In this document: piece by piece, positions 1-6,578 of the stretch | Layout: each line of letters opens with the position of its first letter | Numbering within the stretch: position 1 is the stretch's first letter | NCBI GenBank assembly: GCA_012510935.1 | Contig: JAAZHB010000210.1 | Coordinates: 1 to 13,869 of the forward strand | Length of the DNA: 13,869 nt | Source of the DNA: Clostridiales bacterium | GTDB taxonomy: Bacteria; Bacillota_A; Clostridia; Peptostreptococcales; Anaerovoracaceae | Direction: 5' to 3' | Program-made: the position numbers and the translations under genes | Notes under the pieces: model-generated | Told to the model about the DNA's origin: nothing | Database searches by the model: none | What the model saw: only the letters and a program-made list of their open reading frames with translations

Positions 1-605
1 AAATAGTGAGCTTAGATGTAAGCAAGAATACAGAACTAACGGCACTATATTGCTACAACAATCTGATTAAGACTCTAGATGTGAGAGGTAATCTGAAAAT
101 CACTGAATTCTACTGCTACAATAACCAACTAATGAGCTTGGATCTTAGCAACAATACATCAATAACTAGTGGTAATGCAAATGTTGATTTTCAAAAGACT
201 ACTCTTAAAGCAGTAAAGACTGGTGACAAATATGTTGTTAATCTTAAGAAAAGTGATTCTAAAATAGATTTGTCAAAAATAACTGACATGAATGCTGCAG
301 GTGGAATATATGATAAAGTTGCAGGAACCATAACATTTGACTCCATTCCAGCAGAGGCAGTCGAATATAACTATCAAACTGGAAATAGAAAGGCTTCTGT
401 AATGGATGTTACAGTAACTATAGAAGAGGGAAGTGCAGATGTTGATGGCGGCGGAACCAGTCCTGGAAGCGGCTCGACTAATACCAGTGGTAATTCTGTT
501 GGGAGCCCTAATACTGGAGATTCGCTAGACTACGGCATGTTGATGCTCTTTTTATCTAGTGCAGGAGTTGTATTATTCTATGCATTGAAGCGAAGAAAAA
601 TTTAA
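1..605 (+). CDS. Leucine-rich-repeat cell-surface protein, C-terminal part (5' end outside window)
   Basis: The frame is open to the left edge, so the GTG at 6 is not a true start and only about 200 C-terminal residues are seen. The first 60 or so residues hold about two and a half leucine-rich repeats of roughly 21 residues, with the recurring pattern LDVS-N-LT-LYCYNN, as in secreted bacterial LRR proteins. A linker domain of about 80 residues and a Gly/Ser/Thr-rich spacer follow. The end is a sorting signal: SPNTGD, a hydrophobic stretch (MLMLFLSSAGVVLFYAL) and the basic tail KRRKI. A sortase would therefore attach it to the cell wall. SPNTG differs from classical LPxTG and resembles the (S/P)PxTG signals known for the Clostridioides difficile sortase. 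The binding partner is unknown. A terminator follows directly. Confidence 0.85.
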   Translation, partial: IVSLDVSKNTELTALYCYNNLIKTLDVRGNLKITEFYCYNNQLMSLDLSNNTSITSGNANVDFQKTTLKAVKTGDKYVVNLKKSDSKIDLSKITDMNAAGGIYDKVAGTITFDSIPAEAVEYNYQTGNRKASVMDVTVTIEEGSADVDGGGTSPGSGSTNTSGNSVGSPNTGDSLDYGMLMLFLSSAGVVLFYALKRRKI

Positions 606-621
606 TAATCAATACAAAATA

Positions 622-662
622 GGGGCAATCACTTAGCGAAAGAGTGGTTGCCTCTTGTATTT
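622..662 (+). terminator. Intrinsic terminator after the LRR gene
   Basis: An 11-bp stem pairs 622-632 (GGGGCAATCAC) with 644-654 (GTGGTTGCCTC), with two G-U pairs and an 11-nt loop. It is followed by the T-rich but interrupted tail TTGTATTTAT. It sits 16 bases after the stop codon of the LRR gene, and its tail forms the very start of the next, decayed reading frame. Confidence 0.7.
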
Positions 663-1173
663 ATGTGTAGCTATTGGAGTAACATTTCTATCAATAAAGG
701 CAGCTGACTATGTGGATTGGATTGACAAGAAGACATGTCTATCTGGCGCTTTCATAGGAGGAGTCATGCTATCAGCGGTTACTTCACTGCCAGAACTATT
801 CACGAGTTTTTCTTCAACTTTGCTTTTGAACCTTGGGAAAGGAATCGCGGGAGCTCTGTTCATGGGAATAGCAACTTCACTACCGGAAGTTACATCTTCT
901 ATTGCACTATTTAGAAAGAAAAAATATGATATTGCGGTTGGTAATATTATCGGTAGCAATATTTTTAATTTGGGAATATTGGCTCTAACGGACATTATTT
1001 ATGTAAAGGGCGGAGTATATGATTTCTCAGACCCAAAGACAGTTATGCTTCTGGTATTCGGCGCAATCGCTACTCCACTGTTGTTTGTTGCTACAAAGAA
1101 TAATACTAAATGGCTAAAGATGATTTCTGTAGTGGGAGTGTTCTCTTGCTATTTGGGCTTTGTAGCTTTGTAA
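655..1173 (+). pseudogene. Remnant of a CaCA-family sodium/calcium exchanger with a large internal deletion
   Basis: The 172-residue frame is recognisable as a YrbG-like Na+/Ca2+ exchanger. Family members are about 310-330 residues with two inverted alpha repeats carrying a (G)TSLPE motif and GN-GSN-FN. Here the first repeat is seen up to TSLPELFTS near residues 43-51. It then runs, without its own GN-GSN-FN part, straight into the second repeat (ATSLPEVTSS near 73-82, then GNIIGSNIFN near 96-105). About 150 residues between the repeats are missing, in frame. The start is also poor: the only candidate is TTG at 655, in the tail of the preceding terminator and without a ribosome binding site, and an in-frame stop lies at 634. 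Transport activity is very unlikely. The identity is secure; that the gene is dead is inferred from its structure. Confidence 0.75.
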
Positions 1174-1177
1174 TAGA

Positions 1178-1205
1178 TTGAAATAATCCTATATGCTGAT
1201 ATAAT
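1178..1205 (+). promoter_or_regulatory. Extended -10 promoter for the PF06541 membrane protein
   Basis: TTGAAA at 1178-1183 and TATAAT at 1200-1205 are separated by 16 bp, with a TG at 1197-1198 that makes an extended -10. Transcription would begin near 1212, about 33 bases before the ATG at 1245. The promoter lies just after the exchanger remnant. Confidence 0.7.
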
Positions 1206-1244
1206 CAATTGTAAAAGTTTTTCAAAAAAAGAGGTCTTTAAATA

Positions 1245-2045
1245 ATGTTAGTTTCACAATATTTCGTATTTTTTATATTCTTTAGTTTCCTGGGCTGGGT
1301 CTGGGAGACAATATATTGTTCTTCAACAGAGAAGCATTTTTCCAACAGGGGATTTTTGTTTGGACCAATCTGCCCGATTTATGGTGCAAGCATTGTCGCA
1401 GGAATAATTCTGTTCACACAGATTCATATATTCAACCCAGAGGACATGGCGCTTTGGCAGATTTTCTTAATTTGTGCAATTGGAAGTGCTATTGCCGAGT
1501 TTGGAACATCATATTATCTTGAGAAGAGATTTCATGCGCGTTGGTGGGACTACAGTAATGTGCCGTTTAATCTGCAAGGGCGCATCTGCCTTCCATGCTC
1601 AATTGCCTTTGGTCTTGCCGGTGTAGTTCTCGTGCATTGGATGCTGCCAGAATTAAACCATATTGAGATGGTAGTGAGTCCATTTATATTTGAAATTCTA
1701 GCATTAATACTAATGGGAATATTTGGCGCGGACTTAGCACTTACAGAGGCCAGTCTTTCAACCTTATTGCAGAAAATCGAAGCAACTGATAAGGAGTTTA
1801 CGGAGCGTGCAGAGGCGGCTTATCAGGCTATCAGTAATAGCCCTCAGCGGTTTGAGAAGCGAGTGAATGCGTACGAGGAAGAGTTGCGTGATCGCACTAA
1901 ATTAATTGCTGATGGAATGACCTGGAATCAGAGAAATAAGTTCGGCAGCATGAGAAGCTTCAGGTCTTCTAGGCATGGACATCACGAATTCAGAGTTGGT
2001 GAACATATTAGAGAGGCATTAAGAGAGAGCCGGGTAAGAAGATAA
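1245..2045 (+). CDS. PF06541-type putative ABC-transporter permease (CmpB-like membrane protein)
   Basis: This 266-residue protein starts with the hallmark of the PF06541 (COG4905) family: FFSFLGWVWE, followed by a motif NRGFLFGPICPIYG near residues 34-47. About five hydrophobic segments lie at roughly 3-22, 45-62, 70-90, 114-133 and 141-165. A charged, probably coiled segment (about 175-220) and a very basic tail rich in Arg and His follow. Family members are annotated as putative ABC transporter permeases, but no ATPase gene is adjacent and the biochemical role is not established. A purine-rich site, AAAGAGG, precedes ATG 1245. The gene has its own promoter and appears to be transcribed alone. 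Confidence 0.8.
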   Translation: MLVSQYFVFFIFFSFLGWVWETIYCSSTEKHFSNRGFLFGPICPIYGASIVAGIILFTQIHIFNPEDMALWQIFLICAIGSAIAEFGTSYYLEKRFHARWWDYSNVPFNLQGRICLPCSIAFGLAGVVLVHWMLPELNHIEMVVSPFIFEILALILMGIFGADLALTEASLSTLLQKIEATDKEFTERAEAAYQAISNSPQRFEKRVNAYEEELRDRTKLIADGMTWNQRNKFGSMRSFRSSRHGHHEFRVGEHIREALRESRVRR

Positions 2046-2107
2046 CAGATAACAGATACCAGATTGGATTCTTGCATGGATGTTACAGCTATAACGTAGT
2101 AAAAATG

Positions 2108-2149
2108 CTACAGAAATGCTGCAGGATTCTACAGAAATGCTACAGGATG
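2108..2149 (+). repeat. Two tandem copies of a 21-bp repeat
   Basis: Positions 2108-2128 (begins CTACAGAAATGCTGCAGG) and 2129-2149 (begins CTACAGAAATGCTACAGG) differ at only two positions. They lie just upstream of the promoter of the metal exporter gene. A shorter repeat, GATAACA twice, occurs at the end of the preceding gene near 2042-2055. No function can be assigned; they could be a slippage product or part of a regulatory region. Confidence 0.6.
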
Positions 2150-2160
2150 CCTAATGCAAT

Positions 2161-2189
2161 TTGACATAATTAGGTCATTGTGGTATAAA
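2161..2189 (+). promoter_or_regulatory. Strong promoter for the riboswitch-controlled CDF gene
   Basis: A consensus -35 (TTGACA, 2161-2166) and the -10 TATAAA (2184-2189) are spaced by exactly 17 bp, with a TGG that makes an extended -10. Transcription should begin near 2196, about 35 bases before the riboswitch aptamer. Confidence 0.85.
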
Positions 2190-2230
2190 AATAAATAGTT
2201 AAATACTCTTTGCGCTGCATATAAATCTAC

Positions 2231-2322
2231 AGTACAAACTGAGCAGGCGATGAACATAATGTTCATGTGGTCGGGCCAATTATGGCAACAGATATTACAC
2301 ATCTGTGGGACAGTAGTTTACT
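2231..2322 (+). promoter_or_regulatory. NiCo (czcD) riboswitch aptamer, metal-responsive
   Basis: The leader folds into a four-way junction. P1 pairs AGTA-AACTG (2231-2241) with CAGTAGTTTACT (2311-2322). P2 is the hairpin ATGAACAT/ATGTTCAT near 2249-2266. P3 is GCC/GGC near 2274-2286. P4 is ACAGAT/ATCTGT near 2288-2306. The joining segments read GAGCAGGCG, GTGGTCGGG, GGCAAC and GGGACAG, which I recognise as the conserved core of the NiCo (czcD) class. That class is known to sense Co2+, Ni2+ and also Fe2+, and it commonly precedes CDF exporter genes, as here. The 3' halves of P4 and P1 overlap the following terminator, so metal binding should keep the gene on. The class was assigned from memory of the consensus, not by a covariance search. 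Confidence 0.82.
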
Positions 2323-2344
2323 AATGTTCCACGGGTGTTTTTTT
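2299..2344 (+). terminator. Riboswitch expression-platform terminator
   Basis: A fully paired 14-bp stem joins 2299-2312 (ACATCTGTGGGACA) to 2325-2338 (TGTTCCACGGGTGT), with a 12-nt loop and a run of seven T (2338-2344). Its 5' arm takes up the 3' strand of aptamer helix P4, the GGGACA joint and the start of the P1 3' strand. Aptamer and terminator therefore exclude each other, the layout of a metal-activated genetic switch. Confidence 0.85.
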
Positions 2345-2421
2345 ATACTTAAAACAGGAACAATTTTTAGCAAATTATGTGTGAGTCATGGAGTTATCTT
2401 AAATCGTTGGAGGTAACTATT

Positions 2422-3336
2422 ATGAAACAAAAGAAAGTAAAACAAGGTGGTGAGGCAAAAACCACCAAACAACTCGCTATGCATGTGTCGACGGTGAGCA
2501 TTGTCGTAAATGTGCTGCTATCGTTACTAAAACTGCTAGCTGGAATTTTTGCAAGGTCAGGTGCCATGATTTCTGATGCCGTTCATTCAGCATCCGATGT
2601 CTTTAGCACATTCATTGTAATAATTGGGGTGTCAGTTGCGGAGAAGAAGTCCGACAAAGAGCATCCTTACGGCCACGAAAGAATGGAGTGTGTGGCGTCC
2701 GTTGTCCTAGCGGTAATTCTTGCAATTACCGGCTTTGGAATTGGCATCGTTGGAATCGAGAAGGTAATGGCAGGCAATTATTCTAATTTGCAAGTGCCAG
2801 GATTATTGGCTTTAATAGTTGCATTAATTTCAATCGCCACAAAGGAATGGATGTATTGGTACACGAGAGCCGCAGCTAGAAAAATTAACTCGGGTGCGCT
2901 AATGGCGGATGCGTGGCACCACCGTTCTGATGCTTTGTCATCTATAGGCGCTTTTGTGGGTATACTAGGAGCGCGAATGGGATTCCCAATCCTAGACCCA
3001 ATAGCAAGTATTGTGATATGTCTCTTTATTGAGAAAACAGCCTTTGATATTTTCAAAGATGCAATGGATAAGATGGTTGATAAATCATGTTCTGATGAAG
3101 TTATAGAAGAGATGAGAGAAGTTATTCTAATTCACGACGAGGTTAATGCAATAGATGAACTTAGGACAAGATTGTTCGGAGCCAAAATATATGTTGAGGT
3201 CGAAATAGCGGTAGATGCGGAGAAAAACTTGCTAGAGGCACACGATATTGCAGAGGCGGTTCATGATAATATCGAAGGACATTTCCCTGATGTAAAGCAT
3301 TGTATGGTGCATGTTAATCCGGACTCGAGGGAATAA
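2422..3336 (+). CDS. Cation diffusion facilitator family metal exporter (CzcD-like)
   Basis: A 304-residue CDF antiporter that would expel divalent metal ions from the cytoplasm in exchange for protons. I chose ATG 2422 because GGAGG lies at 2409-2413; an in-frame ATG at 2377 would add 15 residues without a good site. The paired metal-site motifs are HSASD (H55, D59) in TM2 and HHRSD (H166, D170) in TM5. The cytoplasmic signature HPYGHERME follows TM2 near residues 81-89, and a C-terminal cytoplasmic domain rich in Glu/Asp/His (about 215-300) fits the dimerising CDF tail. The upstream NiCo riboswitch points to Co2+, Ni2+ or Fe2+ as the regulating and probably exported ions. Zn2+ or Mn2+ cannot be excluded from the motifs alone. 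Confidence 0.92.
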   Translation: MKQKKVKQGGEAKTTKQLAMHVSTVSIVVNVLLSLLKLLAGIFARSGAMISDAVHSASDVFSTFIVIIGVSVAEKKSDKEHPYGHERMECVASVVLAVILAITGFGIGIVGIEKVMAGNYSNLQVPGLLALIVALISIATKEWMYWYTRAAARKINSGALMADAWHHRSDALSSIGAFVGILGARMGFPILDPIASIVICLFIEKTAFDIFKDAMDKMVDKSCSDEVIEEMREVILIHDEVNAIDELRTRLFGAKIYVEVEIAVDAEKNLLEAHDIAEAVHDNIEGHFPDVKHCMVHVNPDSRE

Positions 3337-3375
3337 TTGAGGAGTCTGTTACTAGTAGCGCTGGTTTTGAAGAAA

Positions 3376-3384
3376 TGATATACT
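3376..3384 (+). promoter_or_regulatory. Possible extended -10 promoter for the ClC gene
   Basis: TGATATACT (3376-3384) fits TGn plus a -10 hexamer of TATACT. No good -35 hexamer is seen at the right distance. No terminator separates the CDF gene from this point, so the ClC gene may also be read from the riboswitch-controlled promoter. Confidence 0.4.
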
Positions 3385-3431
3385 TTCACAAAAGAAGAGT
3401 TTTGAAATCTTTGTGTTGAGAAGGAATAATT

Positions 3432-4706
3432 GTGAGTAATACAAAACAAACAATAACAAATCAAATAAAGTTGTGGCTATTTTGTATGCTAATCGGAGCC
3501 GTAGCAGGAGCCGTCGTTTGGATTTTCCTAAAGATGATGGCTGTAGGTATAGATTTCCTGTGGGACTGGATTCCAAGTAGACTGAATTGGAGTTGGTATC
3601 CACTAGTTATTTGTGTTGGTGGCGCATTATTAATTGGGCTTTTCCGAAAGAAGTTTGGTGATTATCCAGAAGAACTTGAGTCGGTAATGGCTACAGTTAA
3701 GACTGAGAAGCACTATGATTATAGTAATATGCTGATTATGTTACTGGCTGCACTTTTCCCATTGCTTATTGGTAGCAGTGTTGGACCAGAAGCTGGAATG
3801 ACAGGTGTAATTGTTGGTCTATGCTATTGGGTAGGTGATAACCTTAAATTTGCGGGAAAGAATACTAAGGATTATTCTAAACTCGGTATGGCAGTATCGT
3901 TGAGCGTATTGTTTTGCTCGCCATTGTTTGGAATCTTCCAAGTTGAAGAAGAGAAGAATGGGGAAGTCCCATTGATAGATAAGTCTAGCAAGATAATCAC
4001 TTATGGATTAGCAATAGTGGCTGGTACGGGTGCTTATGCGGGGCTTTCGGCACTTTTCGGTGCAGGGCTTGGCGGACTGCCATCGTTTGAGTCGACAAGC
4101 TTATCTTGGCAGGATTTCTGCTTAATGATAGTGTACATATTATCTGGAATTCTAATGGCACTTTTATTTGAGGGTAGCCATAAATTCTTGCATAATCTAG
4201 CGGAGCGAATTCCTATTATTCTAAAGGAAGTAATTGCAGGACTGTGTATAGGCGTTGCGGCAATGGTCGTTCCAATTTCTATTTTCTCTGGCGAGGACCA
4301 GATGATAGACTTGATGCAAGACTATGCGAGCTATTTGCCAATAGCATTGATAGGAATTGGAATTTTGAAGGTCTTGCTGACTAATCTCTGCATTCAATTT
4401 GGGCTAAAGGGAGGACATTTCTTCCCACTAATATTCGCGGGAGTTGCAATGGGATATGGAATTGCACTGATGGCATTCCAAGGTGACGTAGGACATGCTG
4501 CATTTGGCGCAGCTGTTGTAACAGCAGCTTTGCTAGGGGCAACGATGAAGAAACCGTTTGCAGTAACCATGCTATTATTTCTTTGCTTCCCAGTTAAAAT
4601 GCTCTTGTGGATTTTTATTGCAGCTACAATAGGAAGTAAATGCATCTCGTTAATCAGTCAGAAATCGGGAAAGACTGAGGTGCCAGAAGATTTGAGCAAA
4701 GTATAA
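3432..4706 (+). CDS. ClC-superfamily anion channel/transporter, YfeO-like
   Basis: A 424-residue integral membrane protein, close to the usual ClC length. The GTG at 3432 is preceded by GAGAAGGAATAATT, a usable ribosome binding site. Two ClC landmarks are visible. One is GSSVGPEAG (residues 114-122), at the place of the GREGP motif. The other is KGGHFFP (326-332), equivalent to the GxFxP anion-site motif. In typical transporters such as E. coli ClcA the Glu of GREGP is the gating and proton-coupling residue; here that position is Val117 and a Glu follows the GP instead. E. coli YfeO, as I recall it, has the same arrangement (SLGPE), so this belongs to that poorly studied branch. The ion is probably chloride or another small anion, unproven. 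The gene follows the metal exporter by 95 bases and ends at a strong terminator. Confidence 0.85.
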   Translation: MSNTKQTITNQIKLWLFCMLIGAVAGAVVWIFLKMMAVGIDFLWDWIPSRLNWSWYPLVICVGGALLIGLFRKKFGDYPEELESVMATVKTEKHYDYSNMLIMLLAALFPLLIGSSVGPEAGMTGVIVGLCYWVGDNLKFAGKNTKDYSKLGMAVSLSVLFCSPLFGIFQVEEEKNGEVPLIDKSSKIITYGLAIVAGTGAYAGLSALFGAGLGGLPSFESTSLSWQDFCLMIVYILSGILMALLFEGSHKFLHNLAERIPIILKEVIAGLCIGVAAMVVPISIFSGEDQMIDLMQDYASYLPIALIGIGILKVLLTNLCIQFGLKGGHFFPLIFAGVAMGYGIALMAFQGDVGHAAFGAAVVTAALLGATMKKPFAVTMLLFLCFPVKMLLWIFIAATIGSKCISLISQKSGKTEVPEDLSKV

Positions 4707-4766
4707 ATCCTGTGCAATATCTTCTGATATCGTTAAATATCAGAGTTACATAAATCTAAAACGAAG

Positions 4767-4802
4767 AAAGTCATTATATAGAAATATATAATGACTTTTT
4801 TT
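4767..4802 (+). terminator. Strong intrinsic terminator after the ClC gene
   Basis: A perfect 14-bp stem (4767-4780 with 4785-4798) closes on a GAAA tetraloop and ends in seven T (4796-4802). The arms start with AAAG and end with CTTT, so it could also work in the opposite direction. Confidence 0.92.
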
Positions 4803-5012
4803 GATGGTATGACTGGCATGCCGTCTATCTGTGGTGTAAATAATATATTGATTATTTAAATAACAGGCATTTTGTATTAATAAAGTTCAATGTATATATA
4901 CACGCAATATGCACAATATTTACCAATAGCAAACACATTATGTGTTAAAACCAAAGTAGAGGGTTTTACCCTTATTCATTAATACTATATTTGAAATTAG
5001 GAGGATTTAAAG
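4803..5012. other. AT-rich intergenic region with a possible promoter and a small palindrome
   Basis: There is no gene in the 306 bases between 4707 and 5012. After the terminator the DNA is AT-rich. A plausible promoter is TTGTAT at 4872-4877 and TATATA at 4895-4900 with a 17-bp spacer, which would leave a leader of about 105 bases before the next gene. In that leader TAAAACC and GGTTTTA form a 7-bp inverted repeat around 4946-4968, a possible operator or small hairpin. AGGAGG at 5001-5006 is the ribosome binding site of the next gene. I see no recognisable riboswitch. Confidence 0.45.
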
Positions 5013-5537
5013 ATGAATGTAAGAAAAAAGGAAGTCAGCCTGAGAGGAATTCAGAAAGCAGCCGAAGATAGTTTTAAAGGTGGCTTTTATTGTTGTGAAG
5101 CGTTAGTAGATACTATTATTAAGGAATTCGATATTGATGCGCCTAAAGAAGTAGTAGCCTGTGCTTCTGGAATGGCAGTAGGGATTGGTAAATCTGGTTG
5201 TACTTGCGGCGCATTAAATGGTGGCGTTTTGGCACTTGGAATGTTACTTGGGCGTACTGAACCAACAGGGCCAGCAGATCCTACAAGTGTTAAATGTCTA
5301 GAATGCACCAAAGAACTCCATGACTGGTTTAAAGCTACCAATGGAAAGAATACAAACTGTTGTCGTATTCTTACAAAGGAATTTGATAAAGGGCAAGGAG
5401 AGCATAAGAAACAGTGCATATATTTTACTGGACTTTGTGCATATAAAACAGCTGAGATTATTGTTCGTGAGTTTGCACTTACAAACACAGATACAGAGGA
5501 AGGCCCAGTGATTAAAGTTGCACCGGATTACGAATAG
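5013..5537 (+). CDS. C_GCAxxG_C_C family cysteine-rich redox protein
   Basis: A 174-residue cytoplasmic protein with 11 cysteines. It matches the C_GCAxxG_C_C family: paired Cys27-Cys28 in GFYCCEAL, the central motif GCTCGALNGG (residues 62-71, Cys63 and Cys65), Cys95 and Cys98 in a CLEC pair, Cys116-Cys117 in NTNCCRIL, then Cys135 and Cys142. The even spacing suggests a metal- or disulfide-based redox site. The family is widespread in anaerobes, but I know of no proven reaction. A perfect AGGAGG site lies 6 bases before the ATG after an A/T-rich spacer. The next gene follows after 26 bases in the same direction, so the two are probably co-transcribed. Confidence 0.88.
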   Translation: MNVRKKEVSLRGIQKAAEDSFKGGFYCCEALVDTIIKEFDIDAPKEVVACASGMAVGIGKSGCTCGALNGGVLALGMLLGRTEPTGPADPTSVKCLECTKELHDWFKATNGKNTNCCRILTKEFDKGQGEHKKQCIYFTGLCAYKTAEIIVREFALTNTDTEEGPVIKVAPDYE

Positions 5538-5563
5538 AATAAAAAAGTGAAAGGAATGAGATT

Positions 5564-6475
5564 ATGAGTTTTTTTAAAAAATTGCCCCTTCGTATTACAG
5601 GTGTTATGCTTGGATTCGCCGCGCTTGGGAACTTACTCCAGAGCTATTCAGAGAGGGTTCATCTTTTATGTGGGGCTATTTCACTATTATTAGAAATTTT
5701 ATTTGTAATTAAGGTTTTAACAGACATTTCAGGATTTAAAGAAGATATGAAGAACCCAATAATGGCAAGTGTATCGGGGACTTTTTCCATGGCTTTGATG
5801 CTTTTGGCTGGCTACGCAAGGGCATTTATTGGACAATCTGCAATAATTATTTGGTATTTTGCGATTTTACTGCATATTGTTTTAATTGTATATTTTACAG
5901 TGAAATTTATTCTAAAATTACAGATGACAAAAGTATTTGCAAGTTATTTTATTGTGTATGTTGGAATTGTAGTTGCAAGTATTAGCGCACCAGCATTTAA
6001 TAAACAAGCTATTGGAGCGGCATTTTTCTGGTTCGGATTTGTATCATTATTGATTTTATTAGTATTAGTAACTTATCGTTATGTGAAGTTTAAGGAGGTG
6101 CCAGAACCTGCACAACCATTGTTCTGTATTTATACAGCACCTATTAGTCTTTGTGTGGCAGGATATGTGCAGTCTGTTATGCCAAAGAACCTTGCATTTC
6201 TATTAGTAATGGCAGCGGCGGCTGCAGTTCTATATGTAATTGCGCTTGTAAAAGCGGTTTCTTGTTTAAAATTAAAATTCTATCCAAGTTATGCAGCGTT
6301 TACTTTCCCGTTTGTCATAAGTGCTATTGCTATGAAGATGACTATGGCATGTACAATGAACTTGGGATCACCGCTATCTTGGTTAGCACCAATTGTTCTG
6401 ATAGAAACCATTATTGCAACGGCATTTGTTATATATACGTTTGTAAGATTTATAATGTTCGCTTGTAGTAAATAA
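5564..6475 (+). CDS. TDT-family transporter (TehA/SLAC1-like)
   Basis: A 303-residue protein made almost wholly of hydrophobic segments, about ten in number, as expected for the tellurite-resistance/dicarboxylate transporter (TDT) family. Typical features are the N-terminal LPLRITGVMLGFAALGN and, near residues 240-255, YPSYAAFTFPFVISA. Proteins of this fold form anion channels or carriers in the cytoplasmic membrane. The substrate here is unknown; sulfite, malate, chloride and tellurite are known for relatives. GAAAGGAATGAG lies just before ATG 5564. Pairing with the cysteine-rich protein upstream suggests handling of a redox-active or sulfur-containing anion, but that is a guess from neighbourhood. 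Confidence 0.82.
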   Translation: MSFFKKLPLRITGVMLGFAALGNLLQSYSERVHLLCGAISLLLEILFVIKVLTDISGFKEDMKNPIMASVSGTFSMALMLLAGYARAFIGQSAIIIWYFAILLHIVLIVYFTVKFILKLQMTKVFASYFIVYVGIVVASISAPAFNKQAIGAAFFWFGFVSLLILLVLVTYRYVKFKEVPEPAQPLFCIYTAPISLCVAGYVQSVMPKNLAFLLVMAAAAAVLYVIALVKAVSCLKLKFYPSYAAFTFPFVISAIAMKMTMACTMNLGSPLSWLAPIVLIETIIATAFVIYTFVRFIMFACSK

Positions 6476-6489
6476 GCGGTATTGAGGTT

Positions 6490-6539
6490 ATGATGTGGAC
6501 ACTCCCTACTGGATAATCAGCAAGGAATGTCCACATCAT
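6490..6539. terminator. Stem-loop between convergent genes
   Basis: A 12-bp inverted repeat, ATGATGTGGACA (6490-6501) and TGTCCACATCAT (6528-6539), surrounds a 26-nt loop. It lies between the stop of the TDT gene and the stop of the convergent peptidase gene, where a bidirectional terminator is expected. Neither side has a strong T run, so termination efficiency is uncertain. Confidence 0.55.
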
Positions 6540-6578
6540 TTAGTTGCATCGCCTTTTAAGTATTAGCTATTTTAAGCC

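Noticed and set aside
2042..2149. CRISPR-like array
   Set aside because: The repeats are contiguous, have only two copies and no spacers, and no cas gene is near.
2377..2421. Upstream start (ATG 2377) for the CDF exporter
   Set aside because: GGAGG at 2409-2413 directs initiation at ATG 2422; the added 15 residues are not typical of the family.
5087..5488. Antisense open frame of 133 codons opposite the cysteine-rich gene
   Set aside because: It is fully contained in a well-supported gene with a strong ribosome binding site; the antisense frame has no start signals.
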